Notes: a model not told the origin generated them from the sequence alone. A DNA stretch of 7,095 nucleotides from Patescibacteria group bacterium UBA661 (GCA_002299465.1 DBNX01000010.1:1422-8516); one strand, 5' to 3'; shown: positions 1 to 6,150, counted from the stretch's first letter. A program made the numbers and translations.

Positions 1-149
1 TAGCCCATCTTTCGATGGGTTATCCCTGACTTCCGGGGTCGTTCCTACGTGTTCCTACCTCGTCTGCCATGGGTCTGAACCCATTCGACTTGCATGCCTC
101 ATCCACGCCGCCAGCGTTCATCCTGAGCTAGGATCAAACTCTAATTGAA
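1..149 (-). rRNA. rrs: 16S ribosomal RNA, 5' end (partial)
   Basis: Read on the minus strand, 142 down to 123 is AGAGTTTGATCCTAGCTCAG, the conserved 5' 16S segment (E. coli positions 8-27). It is followed by GATGAACGCTGGCGGCGTGG and GCATGCAAGTCGAA. The mature 5' end is placed at about 149 by counting back from E. coli position 8. The gene runs off the window at position 1, so only about 150 nt of a normal ~1.5 kb is present. The GGCGTGGATGAGGCATGCAAG stretch is typical of Patescibacteria/Parcubacteria sequences as I remember them. The 27F primer site has one mismatch (A for G at primer position 14). The usual GGGTGAGTAACACG segment reads AGGTAGGAACACG here. The RNA would form the 5' domain of the small ribosomal subunit. 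Confidence 0.97.
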
Positions 150-161
150 GACAGGTTCTGC

Positions 162-178
162 GAGAACATAAAGTTCTC
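162..178 (-). other. Small hairpin just upstream of 16S
   Basis: GAGAAC and GTTCTC form a perfect 6-bp stem with a 5-nt loop, ending 13 nt before the mature 16S 5' end. Its position suggests a part in folding or processing of the precursor, which is inference only. Confidence 0.5.
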
Positions 179-188
179 TAGAATCTGC

Positions 189-234
189 GTGTGCGAGTAT
201 TTGCGCAATGTACTTTTTGCGCACTCAAACACAC
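189..234 (-). other. Long bipartite stem-loop in rRNA leader
   Basis: Arms 189-193/230-234 (GTGTG/CACAC), 195-197/224-226 (GAG/CTC) and 202-208/217-223 (TGCGCAA/TTGCGCA) give about 15 base pairs, interrupted by small bulges, with an 8-nt loop. It is the most GC-rich structure in an otherwise AT-rich leader and a plausible processing or antitermination element. Confidence 0.55.
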
Positions 235-259
235 AATTTACCTAAAGGATAAGACAAAA

Positions 260-289
260 GAAAGTTCAAATGAATTTGAAATTACTTTC
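260..289 (-). other. AT-rich hairpin in rRNA leader
   Basis: Outer arms GAAAGT/ACTTTC (260-265/284-289) and inner arms TCAAA/TTTGA (266-270/275-279) make 11 pairs with a 4-nt one-sided bulge and a TGAA loop. The bases are clearly seen; function is unknown. Confidence 0.45.
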
Positions 290-330
290 ATCTTAGTGCT
301 GATGCATACCGTTAAATTTAAATGAACGTT

Positions 331-388
331 ATTGTGAACTTTGCGTCTAGAAATTTCTTAAAGAAAAACTAAGCTGTAAATTCACAAT
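331..388 (-). repeat. 8-bp inverted repeat in rRNA leader
   Basis: ATTGTGAA (331-338) and TTCACAAT (381-388) are perfect inverted copies 42 nt apart, enclosing a small TTTCTT/AAGAAA palindrome at 354-366. They could close a larger leader domain. Chance occurrence in AT-rich DNA is possible. Confidence 0.35.
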
Positions 389-433
389 CTGCTTTTTAGA
401 CAGATGTTCAATTTAACAATATGTACGTCATAA

Positions 434-452
434 TCTAGTGTTGGGCACTAGA
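434..452 (-). other. Perfect 7-bp hairpin near 5' end of rRNA leader
   Basis: TCTAGTG (434-440) pairs with CACTAGA (446-452) around a 5-nt loop. No U-tract follows on the minus strand, so it is not an obvious attenuator. Confidence 0.5.
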
Positions 453-571
453 ATATGTTTATTAAGTTTTCAAATTACGATGTTCCCTTCGGAGAGACGT
501 CGGAACTTACCCGAACTTAAAGCAGGGTTGTTAACACTACTTCTTTTTACCTCCGATGAACAGTGCTGAGT

Positions 572-599
572 AGTATACAGATAGTTAAAAAAAGTGCAA
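572..599 (-). promoter_or_regulatory. Promoter of the rRNA operon
   Basis: On the minus strand, -35 TTGCAC (599-594) is separated by 16 bp from -10 TATACT (577-572). Five of six -10 bases and four of six -35 bases match the sigma70 consensus. An A-tract (CAAAAAAC) sits directly upstream of the -35 and resembles a UP element, which is common at rRNA promoters. Predicted start is about 564-567, giving a leader of roughly 415 nt. No equally good second promoter was seen closer to 16S. Confidence 0.7.
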
Positions 600-644
600 G
601 TTTTTTGCTGGGATTTTGTCCGCTTGTTACTGGTTGGGTTGTTT

Positions 645-661
645 TTTGCTTATTTAGCAAA
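645..661 (-). other. Small hairpin beside the large inverted repeat
   Basis: TTTGCT (645-650) and AGCAAA (656-661) form a 6-bp stem with a 5-nt loop, abutting the 662-703 hairpin. In minus-strand RNA it directly follows the large stem, giving tandem hairpins. It also takes the only short U-run (UUU) downstream of the large stem. Confidence 0.4.
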
Positions 662-703
662 GGCGCCCGCTCAGTAATTTTGAAAAATTACTGAGCGGGC
701 GCC
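662..703 (-). terminator. Perfect 20-bp inverted repeat; possible terminator after the SurA-like gene
   Basis: Arms 662-681 and 684-703 are perfectly complementary over 20 bp with a 2-nt apex (in RNA, 19 bp with a 4-nt loop). The outer half is very GC-rich (GGCGCCCGCTCAG) and the inner half is AT. It lies 26 bp downstream of the stop codon of the SurA-like gene and upstream of the rRNA promoter, where a transcription stop would make sense. However, no proper U-tract follows on either strand: minus-strand RNA continues UUUGCUAAAU. The terminator role is therefore uncertain. A mRNA 3'-end protecting stem, a protein-binding palindrome or a dispersed genomic repeat are alternatives. Confidence 0.5.
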
Positions 704-729
704 CCAAAACCACACCCTAAACCCCATCT

Positions 730-1542
730 TTAAATCAAGATTTCGATCGTTGCTTCCGTACGTAAGGTTTCTAAATACGGATAGATTTCTGCTTGTTGTC
801 GGTTAAACCTAATTTGATCCACCACCTGCTGGTAGACATCAGCCAGTGGTGGAACGCCGTCCGCACCACCACCAATCTGGTCATACAAAGCTTGCACCTC
901 GGCCTCAGTAACCTCTTTACCGGCTGATGGCAACTGACTTTCGAACAAGCGCTGGATTAGAATTTCATTTTTTATATCACGACGCAAAGTCTCCTCAGTA
1001 ACATTAATCTCTGCCATTCTTGTAGCTAGCTCAGTCGCACCACCGATACCATCTCTAATCTCATTGTAACGAGTGGTTATTTCTTCCTCGGTTACGCTAT
1101 AACCAGCCTCGACAGCAGCTTGTCTTAGCAACTCACCGTTAATTAATGTCTCCATCGCCTGCGTTCGGTGTTGCTCAATTACTTCCGGGTCAGTAACATC
1201 CACTCCCTGGTCAGCCGACATCTGTAACATCTGATTGAAACTACTATCAAAATCTCGCCGCAAAATTTCTACACCATTAACAGTCGCTACTGGCTTTCTC
1301 TCCTCCCAACTGGCAATTATTCCAGAAAAGATTCCCGTTGCAATGCGCCCCTCGCGTTCCATAAAGAAAACTAGCGCCAGCGTGATGACAAACAACAAGG
1401 CACCTACGACTAGATAAGTAACCAGGTTACCTTGTTTTGAAACAGCCACCTCCTTTCGCTCTTCCTCGACTGTTTCTCTGACTACCCTCTCACTCGTCTC
1501 AGTCTCATTTACCTCGGTCACGGTTTCGTTTTTTTCTTGCAT
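730..1542 (-). CDS. Membrane-anchored SurA N-terminal-domain protein lacking a PPIase domain
   Basis: A 270-residue protein. Residues 1-39 are a very charged, Glu-rich cytoplasmic tail. Residues 40-61 are a single hydrophobic segment, probably an uncleaved signal anchor, putting the rest outside the membrane. Residues 83-205 resemble the SurA_N/PrsA/PpiD helical chaperone module: VATVNGVEILRRDF at 85-98, then ETLINGELLRQAAVEAGYSV near 131-150 and TEEEI at 151. The protein then goes from VTEAEVQALYDQ (211-222) to a closing helix (VYQQVVDQIRFNRQQAEIYP). SurA-type proteins usually insert a parvulin domain at that point, and no parvulin motif is present. The likely role is an extracytoplasmic holdase or folding factor without isomerase activity; this is inference. 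There is no Shine-Dalgarno before the ATG. It is last of five collinear genes, 87 bp below the methyltransferase gene. Confidence 0.8.
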   Translation of the reverse strand: MQEKNETVTEVNETETSERVVRETVEEERKEVAVSKQGNLVTYLVVGALLFVITLALVFFMEREGRIATGIFSGIIASWEERKPVATVNGVEILRRDFDSSFNQMLQMSADQGVDVTDPEVIEQHRTQAMETLINGELLRQAAVEAGYSVTEEEITTRYNEIRDGIGGATELATRMAEINVTEETLRRDIKNEILIQRLFESQLPSAGKEVTEAEVQALYDQIGGGADGVPPLADVYQQVVDQIRFNRQQAEIYPYLETLRTEATIEILI

Positions 1543-1608
1543 AGTTATGAATTAAATCAAAATAAACAACCACGTACTCGCTACTGTATGAGCTCGTAAG
1601 GATGAGCT

Positions 1609-1617
1609 ATTTTAACA
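1609..1617 (-). promoter_or_regulatory. Candidate extended -10 for the SurA-like gene
   Basis: On the minus strand TGTTAAAAT (1617-1609) fits an extended -10 (TGnTAAAAT), 66 bp before the ATG at 1542. No convincing -35 lies 16-18 bp upstream, which falls at the end of the methyltransferase gene. Weak call. Confidence 0.3.
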
Positions 1618-1629
1618 TAGCTGTGTGTT

Positions 1630-2406
1630 TTATGCAGACAGCGCTGTGGGATGTTGTGCGCTCCAGGCAGCCAGCACCACCGCTGTTGCCGCCGCCGCAT
1701 TTAGTGACTCACAACGCGGGTGAATCGGAATGGAAATTATATCATCACAGACTTCTCTGGTTTTTTGCCGTAATCCAGAACCTTCATTGCCTAGAATAAA
1801 GGCAGTGGGTTTTGTAAACTGCTCAGTGGTAGTTTTTACTACACCATCCCCCGCTAAGCCATAAATCCAAAAACCACGCTCTTTCAGGTCGCGAGCCGTG
1901 GCATTAACATTACTGATGGTTACCAAAGGAAGACGAAAAGCCATCCCCGCCGAAACTTTAATAACGGTACCCGTTACTGGCGCCTGATTGTGTGGCGGTA
2001 TAAGCACCCCCGCCAAACCAAAAGCCGCCGCCGAACGAATGACTGCCCCCACATTATGAGGATCTTGCACTTCTCCTAAAAGCAAGACGGCAGTAGCCGG
2101 CGTGACTTCTAGCTTGGAACAAAAAGTCTTGTACGGCACCAACAGACGTTCGGGGCTTATTCCAGCCACAATCCCTTGGTGGGGGGCGTTGGCGGAAATA
2201 CCACGCGGTGGATTTTTTAGATTAAGGGGCTGACTAGGAATTTGCGTTTGTTTAATTTGCTGGAGTATTTTGCTGTCGTCAAAATTAAGATCCAGGTAGA
2301 TTTGTTTAATGACATCTGGCCGGAACGACAAAGCTTCCGCTACCGCGTGTTTGCCGTAAATAAACTCAACCTCTGGTCGCTTGGACTTCTTGGTGTCAGC
2401 TCTCAT
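1630..2406 (-). CDS. rlmB: TrmH-family RNA 2'-O-ribose methyltransferase (RlmB-like)
   Basis: A 258-residue SpoU/TrmH (SPOUT, trefoil-knot) enzyme that moves a methyl group from S-adenosylmethionine to a ribose 2'-OH. The N-terminal part, residues 15-85, resembles the RNA-binding SpoU_sub_bind domain (FIYGKHAVAEAL at 15-26). All three family motifs are visible: motif 1 DPHNVGAVIRSAAAFG (115-130, with Asn118 and Arg124), motif 2 ILGNEGSGL (204-212), and motif 3 IPIHPRCESLNAAAA (226-240, with Asn236). The overall pattern fits RlmB, which methylates G2251 in the 23S rRNA P loop. A TrmH/TrmL-like tRNA target cannot be excluded. Length is normal for RlmB. There is no Shine-Dalgarno. A weak -10-like TAGGAT sits 12 bp before the ATG (2424-2419). 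Motif 3 is less canonical than the usual ESLNVSVA. The gene lies two positions from the rRNA operon on the same strand. Confidence 0.88.
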   Translation of the reverse strand: MRADTKKSKRPEVEFIYGKHAVAEALSFRPDVIKQIYLDLNFDDSKILQQIKQTQIPSQPLNLKNPPRGISANAPHQGIVAGISPERLLVPYKTFCSKLEVTPATAVLLLGEVQDPHNVGAVIRSAAAFGLAGVLIPPHNQAPVTGTVIKVSAGMAFRLPLVTISNVNATARDLKERGFWIYGLAGDGVVKTTTEQFTKPTAFILGNEGSGLRQKTREVCDDIISIPIHPRCESLNAAAATAVVLAAWSAQHPTALSA

Positions 2407-2478
2407 ATTGATGCCGACATCCTAGCACGTTTTAGGAGTTTAACCAGAAAAACTTTTTGCCGGCGACGCGACCGAGTC

Positions 2479-3855
2479 CTAAGCAAGCGTGCGCACAAAA
2501 GCTACCACCTCATCCTGTAAAGCTTGCGCTTCTTTTCTTTTGTTGCCTTCAAACATAATTTTAAGAGCTGGTTCCGTGACGCTGATTTTTACCGTCCCCC
2601 AGACTTCACCAAAGTCAAAATGCCAACCGTCAAATTGCTTAACTCGCTTTGGTTGTTTTTGTAACAACCTTTCGTAAGTCTCAGCAAGCGCTTTCGGCTG
2701 ATCAGCGACTGGCACAATAACATCTTCCGTCTGCTCATACTGCCGATACGGAGCGACTAGTTGCGAAAAGGTCTTACCGTTTTTCTTTGCTTCTTCGTAA
2801 ATCTCAAGCACGTAAAGAACCGTCAGGGCGATTGAGTCCGTGTAGAAAAAATCTTTGAAGTAAAAATGTCCAGAATGTTCACAGCCAAAAACCGCATCTC
2901 GCTTGCGCATCACCTCTTTAATGAAAGCGTGCCCAACGCGCGCTGGTACTGGTACACCACCGGCGGCTTTAATGCATTCTTCGTAAACGCGACTAGTCAA
3001 ATTGGTATAAACAAATTTAGCTTTTGGTGTTTTGCGCAGTAAGTATTCAGCAATCATAGCCCCGATTTCGGCGCTGTTTATGTAATTTCCTTTCTCATCG
3101 AAAACCGCCGTGCGGTCACCGTCACCGTCAAAAGAAAAACCTAAATCAAATGATTCCTCCTTTAATAATTTTGTAATGTGTTTTTGATTCTTGCGTAGAG
3201 TCGGATCCGATCCTCGATTGGGAAAACGTCCGTCTAATTCGGTAAAGAGCGTGGTAAAGGTGACTGGTAATTTTTCTGCTAGCAGTGGCAACATTACACT
3301 CGCCATTCCGTTACCACAATCAGCGGCAATTTTCATACCGGCGAATTTATTAACCTTAATCCCCCGCAACACAAAGCGTTGGTATTCCGCCCCGAAATCT
3401 TTTGAGCGAACTTTTCCTGGCTTGGCCGGCTCGTTAAACTTGCCTCGCTCTAGGCGCCGGCGGATTTTACCCAAACCATGCGCTTCGGTGAGCGGTACGG
3501 CTCCTGGTAATACCAACTTCAAACCATTGTGATCCTTCGGGCTATGCGAGGCCGTAATCATCACTCCGGGCAATTGTTTTGAACCCGAAACGTAATACAT
3601 AAGCGGCGTATGCACAAGACCAATATCAAGCACGTTAGCCCCCGCATCGGTAACCCCTTTACAAAAAGCAGTAAATAAAGCTGGGGTAGATAAACGCATA
3701 TCACGTCCCACCACCACTTCTCGGCACTGGTATTCATCTACAAAAGACCGCGCTACGAGATAAGTTACCTCCTCATCAATTTCTGTCGGATAAATTCCCC
3801 GAATATCGGCATCCTTGAAAGCTTTTTTGTAAGCAGCGTTAATTTTTGTTTTCAT
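2479..3855 (-). CDS. manB: Phosphomannomutase/phosphoglucomutase (alpha-D-phosphohexomutase)
   Basis: A 458-residue enzyme of the ManB/AlgC group, interconverting hexose 6- and 1-phosphates (Man and/or Glc) to supply nucleotide sugars for surface glycans. The four active-site elements appear in order. FKDADIRG (13-20) begins domain 1. The phosphoserine loop is TASHSPKDHNG (101-111) with Ser103 as the predicted phosphorylated residue; the usual HNP is HSP here. The metal loop is DGDGDR (243-248). The sugar-specificity loop is CEHSGH (325-330). The C-terminal phosphate-binding loop is around SVTEPALKI (425-433). FPNRGSDP (211-218) is also typical. Length matches AlgC (about 460). Which sugar is preferred cannot be read from sequence, so the symbol is provisional. 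A good promoter ends 11 bp before the ATG and no Shine-Dalgarno exists. The gene lies 44 bp below the antiporter gene and 72 bp above the methyltransferase gene. Confidence 0.9.
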   Translation of the reverse strand: MKTKINAAYKKAFKDADIRGIYPTEIDEEVTYLVARSFVDEYQCREVVVGRDMRLSTPALFTAFCKGVTDAGANVLDIGLVHTPLMYYVSGSKQLPGVMITASHSPKDHNGLKLVLPGAVPLTEAHGLGKIRRRLERGKFNEPAKPGKVRSKDFGAEYQRFVLRGIKVNKFAGMKIAADCGNGMASVMLPLLAEKLPVTFTTLFTELDGRFPNRGSDPTLRKNQKHITKLLKEESFDLGFSFDGDGDRTAVFDEKGNYINSAEIGAMIAEYLLRKTPKAKFVYTNLTSRVYEECIKAAGGVPVPARVGHAFIKEVMRKRDAVFGCEHSGHFYFKDFFYTDSIALTVLYVLEIYEEAKKNGKTFSQLVAPYRQYEQTEDVIVPVADQPKALAETYERLLQKQPKRVKQFDGWHFDFGEVWGTVKISVTEPALKIMFEGNKRKEAQALQDEVVAFVRTLA

Positions 3856-3866
3856 ATGACAAGTCG

Positions 3867-3895
3867 ATTATACGACAAGTCACAGCCGCTGTCTG
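3867..3895 (-). promoter_or_regulatory. Promoter for phosphohexomutase gene; near-leaderless start
   Basis: On the minus strand, -35 CAGACA (3895-3890; four of six consensus bases) and perfect -10 TATAAT (3872-3867) are 17 bp apart. Only 11 bp separate the -10 from the ATG at 3855, so the RNA should start about 3-6 nt before the start codon. That leaves no room for a ribosome binding site, and none is seen. The sequence supports initiation on a leaderless or nearly leaderless mRNA. Confidence 0.6.
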
Positions 3896-3899
3896 TTGC

Positions 3900-4862
3900 C
3901 TAACCGCGGATAACTAAGAAGACAATGTAAGCCACGTAAAGCAAAACCATCGCCGCTCCCTGCCAACGTTCCAAAATATTACGCTTACCCAAAAAGAGCG
4001 CAGAGAAGAGTAGCAAAGTTACCCCGACCGCCACCCACATATCAAAATTGAGAGCTTCATTAACTGGTAGTGGACTAATTGTCGCCGAGAGACCGAGAAT
4101 CCAAAAGACGTTAAAGATATTTGACCCGACGATGTTACCAACAGCAATATCGACGTTCTTGCGGTAAGCCGCCACGGCTGAAGTAGCTAATTCTGGTAGA
4201 GATGTACCGACCGCCACAATCGTCAATCCGATAAGGGCCTCACTGACCCCAAAACCTTCTGCCAGCGCAATCGCTCCATCGACAATCCACTTACCACCAA
4301 TTACTAATCCAGCAATACCGCCGATGATTAAAGCCACAGAGGCAAACATCGACATTTGTTTAATTTCTTCTCCGGACTCTTCTGGGTTGACTGACTGTTT
4401 GGAGATACCAAATATGTAGTACATAAAAATGGCAAAGAAGGAAAGCAGGACCAAACCGTCAATCATCGAGATGGCGGAAGTAGCAGCCCCATCGAGGATG
4501 ACATCGTTAGCCAAAATCAAGACCAACACCACCGCCAACAATGCAAATGGTATCTCTTTCCAAACCGTACCGCGCTGTACAGCCAACGGATAAATACACG
4601 CTGAAATACCGAGAATAAGCAAGATGTTTGCAATGTTGCTACCGATCACATTGGCAATAGCCAAATCAGTGTTCCCTTGCCAGCTAGCCAACAAGTTAAC
4701 AACTAACTCTGGTGTTGATGTACCAAAAGCCACAATCGTGAGACCAATAACCAACACCGATACTCCCAACCGTTTTGCTAATGACGACGCACCCGACACC
4801 AACCAACCGGCACTTTTAATAAGTAAAATAAAACCAACGACAAACAGAATGTAAGTAAGCAT
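3900..4862 (-). CDS. CaCA-family calcium/sodium antiporter (YrbG type)
   Basis: A 320-residue inner-membrane exchanger with about ten hydrophobic segments and the inverted-duplicate design of the Ca2+:cation antiporter superfamily. The first alpha repeat holds VAFGTSTPELVVN (44-56) with IGSNIANIL (73-81). The second holds VAVGTSLPELATS (216-228) with VGSNIFNVF (245-253). Glu52 and Glu223 in the two GTS-PE motifs are the expected ion-coordinating residues. A short hydrophilic loop (KQSVNPEESGEEIKQ, 155-169) separates the two halves. Length agrees with E. coli YrbG (about 325). It probably exports Ca2+ in exchange for Na+ (K+ or H+ coupling is not excluded). There is no Shine-Dalgarno. A TATCAT -10-like box lies 10 bp before the ATG, on the far side of the 91-bp gap below tyrS. 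Confidence 0.9.
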   Translation of the reverse strand: MLTYILFVVGFILLIKSAGWLVSGASSLAKRLGVSVLVIGLTIVAFGTSTPELVVNLLASWQGNTDLAIANVIGSNIANILLILGISACIYPLAVQRGTVWKEIPFALLAVVLVLILANDVILDGAATSAISMIDGLVLLSFFAIFMYYIFGISKQSVNPEESGEEIKQMSMFASVALIIGGIAGLVIGGKWIVDGAIALAEGFGVSEALIGLTIVAVGTSLPELATSAVAAYRKNVDIAVGNIVGSNIFNVFWILGLSATISPLPVNEALNFDMWVAVGVTLLLFSALFLGKRNILERWQGAAMVLLYVAYIVFLVIRG

Positions 4863-4872
4863 ACAAGGACGA

Positions 4873-4878
4873 ATGATA
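4873..4878 (-). promoter_or_regulatory. Candidate -10 box for the antiporter gene
   Basis: On the minus strand TATCAT (4878-4873; five of six consensus bases) lies 10 bp before the ATG, nearly the same geometry as at the phosphohexomutase gene. It is preceded by T-rich DNA, but the best -35 match (TCGTAA with a 16-bp spacer) has only three of six bases. Suggestive only. Confidence 0.35.
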
Positions 4879-4953
4879 GCAAAAAAATAAAATTTTACGA
4901 GACCACTCTGTGCTTAGCTATTTTCCTCTGAATTAAACCGCGGACAAACTCAC

Positions 4954-6150
4954 TTACGGCAACAATCTAACAAACCGCCGCTTGCCAAAACGCAAATCCA
5001 TTGGTTCATCTATCGCGGTTGGAATCTCTTCCAACTTAACACCCGAGACGATTTCCCTTACCCCACCCGCTTCCAACAAGCGTCTCAATTCTGATTTAGA
5101 GGCAACCACGCCAGCGGCCATGAGATTCTCGGTGTAAGGAGCGCTGAGTTCGAGGATGTCTGCCGGTACTGCCCCCTGCTGAAAAGTCTCTACGAATTGC
5201 TCTTTGGCCGCCTCCGCCTTTTCTTTACCGTGATACATACTGGTAATTTCTAACGCCAACCGCATCTTAGTATCGCGCGGATTGACAGTAGTTTGTAGAA
5301 GCTCGTCAATTTCCGACAACGGTAATCTAGTGCAATCAATAAATAGCTGTTTAATATTTTCGTCTGGCTGAGCCATCACCGCTCCGTACATAGTTTCTGC
5401 GTCCGTGTCCAAAAATACACCCGTCCCTTGTGATTTAGACATCATCTTTTCACCGGTCTTAGGATTTTCCAGCAGGGTCGTGACAAAAACAAACTTGTCC
5501 TTATTTTTTAGTTTCTTGAGCAAGGTCCTACCGGCCAACGCATTAAAAGTCTGGTCTGAGCCACACAACTCAATGTCAACATCCATAGCCACCGAATCAT
5601 AGCCCTGCAGCAGCGGATAAAATAATTCATGGAGATACAGTGGTTTGTTATCAGCCAAACGCTGCTTAAACATATCTCGCTCAATCATCTGCTGCACCGT
5701 GAAGTTAGAGGCGAGATTGATGATGTCTTCAAAGGTAAGGACTGCTAGCCACTCGTGGTTAAACAAAATCTTGATTGGATTATCAGGATTATCAATATCA
5801 ATAATTGGTCTCACCTGATCCAGCCAAGTCTTGGTGTTGGCTACAACCTGCTCACGCGTCAACTGTTTTCGAGCGGAGTCACTCTTGTCTGTCGGATCGC
5901 CAATGCGCGAAGTAAAATCCCCCACCAAGAAAATAACCTCGTGACCGAGCTGTCGAAACTTTTCCAAAATTAAATAATTTGTAGCGTGTCCGAGATGCAA
6001 AGATGTACCCGTAGCGTCCGTGCCGATATAAATCCTTAAGCGTGCACCGGATAATAATTTACTACGCAATTCCGCACGCGCCGGCAATATATCTTGAACC
6101 GAACGCTGTAGTAACTCATCTATTTTTTGCGGGTTGGTATCGATTAGCAT
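4954..6150 (-). CDS. tyrS: Tyrosyl-tRNA synthetase
   Basis: A 398-residue class I aminoacyl-tRNA synthetase that charges tRNA-Tyr with tyrosine in the cytoplasm. The Rossmann-fold catalytic domain starts at YIGTDATGTSLHLGHA (41-56), containing the HIGH-type motif LHLGH. GDFTSRIGDP (77-86) follows. Tyrosine-pocket residues are visible in YPLLQGYD (178-185: Tyr178, Gln182, Asp185), followed by ELCGSDQTFN (194-203). The second ATP signature is KMMSKS (235-240), the KMSKS form. The C-terminal part from about 341 is an S4 RNA-binding domain (SKSELRRLLEAGGV at 351-364). Length is normal. The start at MLIDTNPQK fits the family N-terminus; no Shine-Dalgarno precedes it. It is first in the minus-strand block, divergent from the protease gene across 219 bp. 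No clear promoter and no T-box motif were found upstream. Confidence 0.95.
   Translation of the reverse strand: MLIDTNPQKIDELLQRSVQDILPARAELRSKLLSGARLRIYIGTDATGTSLHLGHATNYLILEKFRQLGHEVIFLVGDFTSRIGDPTDKSDSARKQLTREQVVANTKTWLDQVRPIIDIDNPDNPIKILFNHEWLAVLTFEDIINLASNFTVQQMIERDMFKQRLADNKPLYLHELFYPLLQGYDSVAMDVDIELCGSDQTFNALAGRTLLKKLKNKDKFVFVTTLLENPKTGEKMMSKSQGTGVFLDTDAETMYGAVMAQPDENIKQLFIDCTRLPLSEIDELLQTTVNPRDTKMRLALEITSMYHGKEKAEAAKEQFVETFQQGAVPADILELSAPYTENLMAAGVVASKSELRRLLEAGGVREIVSGVKLEEIPTAIDEPMDLRFGKRRFVRLLP

Larger units (their letters stand above)
150..565 (-). ncRNA. Long structured leader of the rRNA operon transcript
   Basis: This is the stretch between the proposed rRNA transcription start (about 565) and the 16S 5' end. 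It is strongly AT-rich and holds no convincing ORF. It contains several inverted repeats that would fold in the transcript: 162-178, 189-234, 260-289, 331-388 and 434-452. In bacteria, rRNA leaders carry antitermination signals and half of the RNase III processing stem. The other half of such a stem would lie beyond the 16S 3' end, outside the window, so processing cannot be assessed. A loose boxA-like TGCTTTAA occurs on the minus strand near 520-527, but it is too degenerate to call. The extent depends on the promoter call. Confidence 0.65.

Noticed and set aside
238..291. 17-residue ATG frame on the minus strand in the rRNA leader
   Set aside because: No ribosome binding site, and it coincides with the 260-289 hairpin. 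Short frames are expected by chance in a leader of this length.
150..720. tRNA gene or CRISPR repeats in the long non-coding stretch
   Set aside because: No cloverleaf with a TTCRA arm and no regularly spaced direct repeats were found on either strand.
2242..2520. 92-codon plus-strand frame across the methyltransferase/phosphohexomutase junction
   Set aside because: It overlaps two real genes on the opposite strand, with no motif and no start signal.
3191..3532. 113-codon plus-strand frame inside the phosphohexomutase gene
   Set aside because: Antisense to a conserved enzyme in register, with basic low-complexity composition and no start signals.
4863..4953. Terminator between tyrS and the antiporter gene
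   Set aside because: A T-run is present on the minus strand (4881-4887), but the only stem before it is a loopless AT palindrome, so no usable hairpin.
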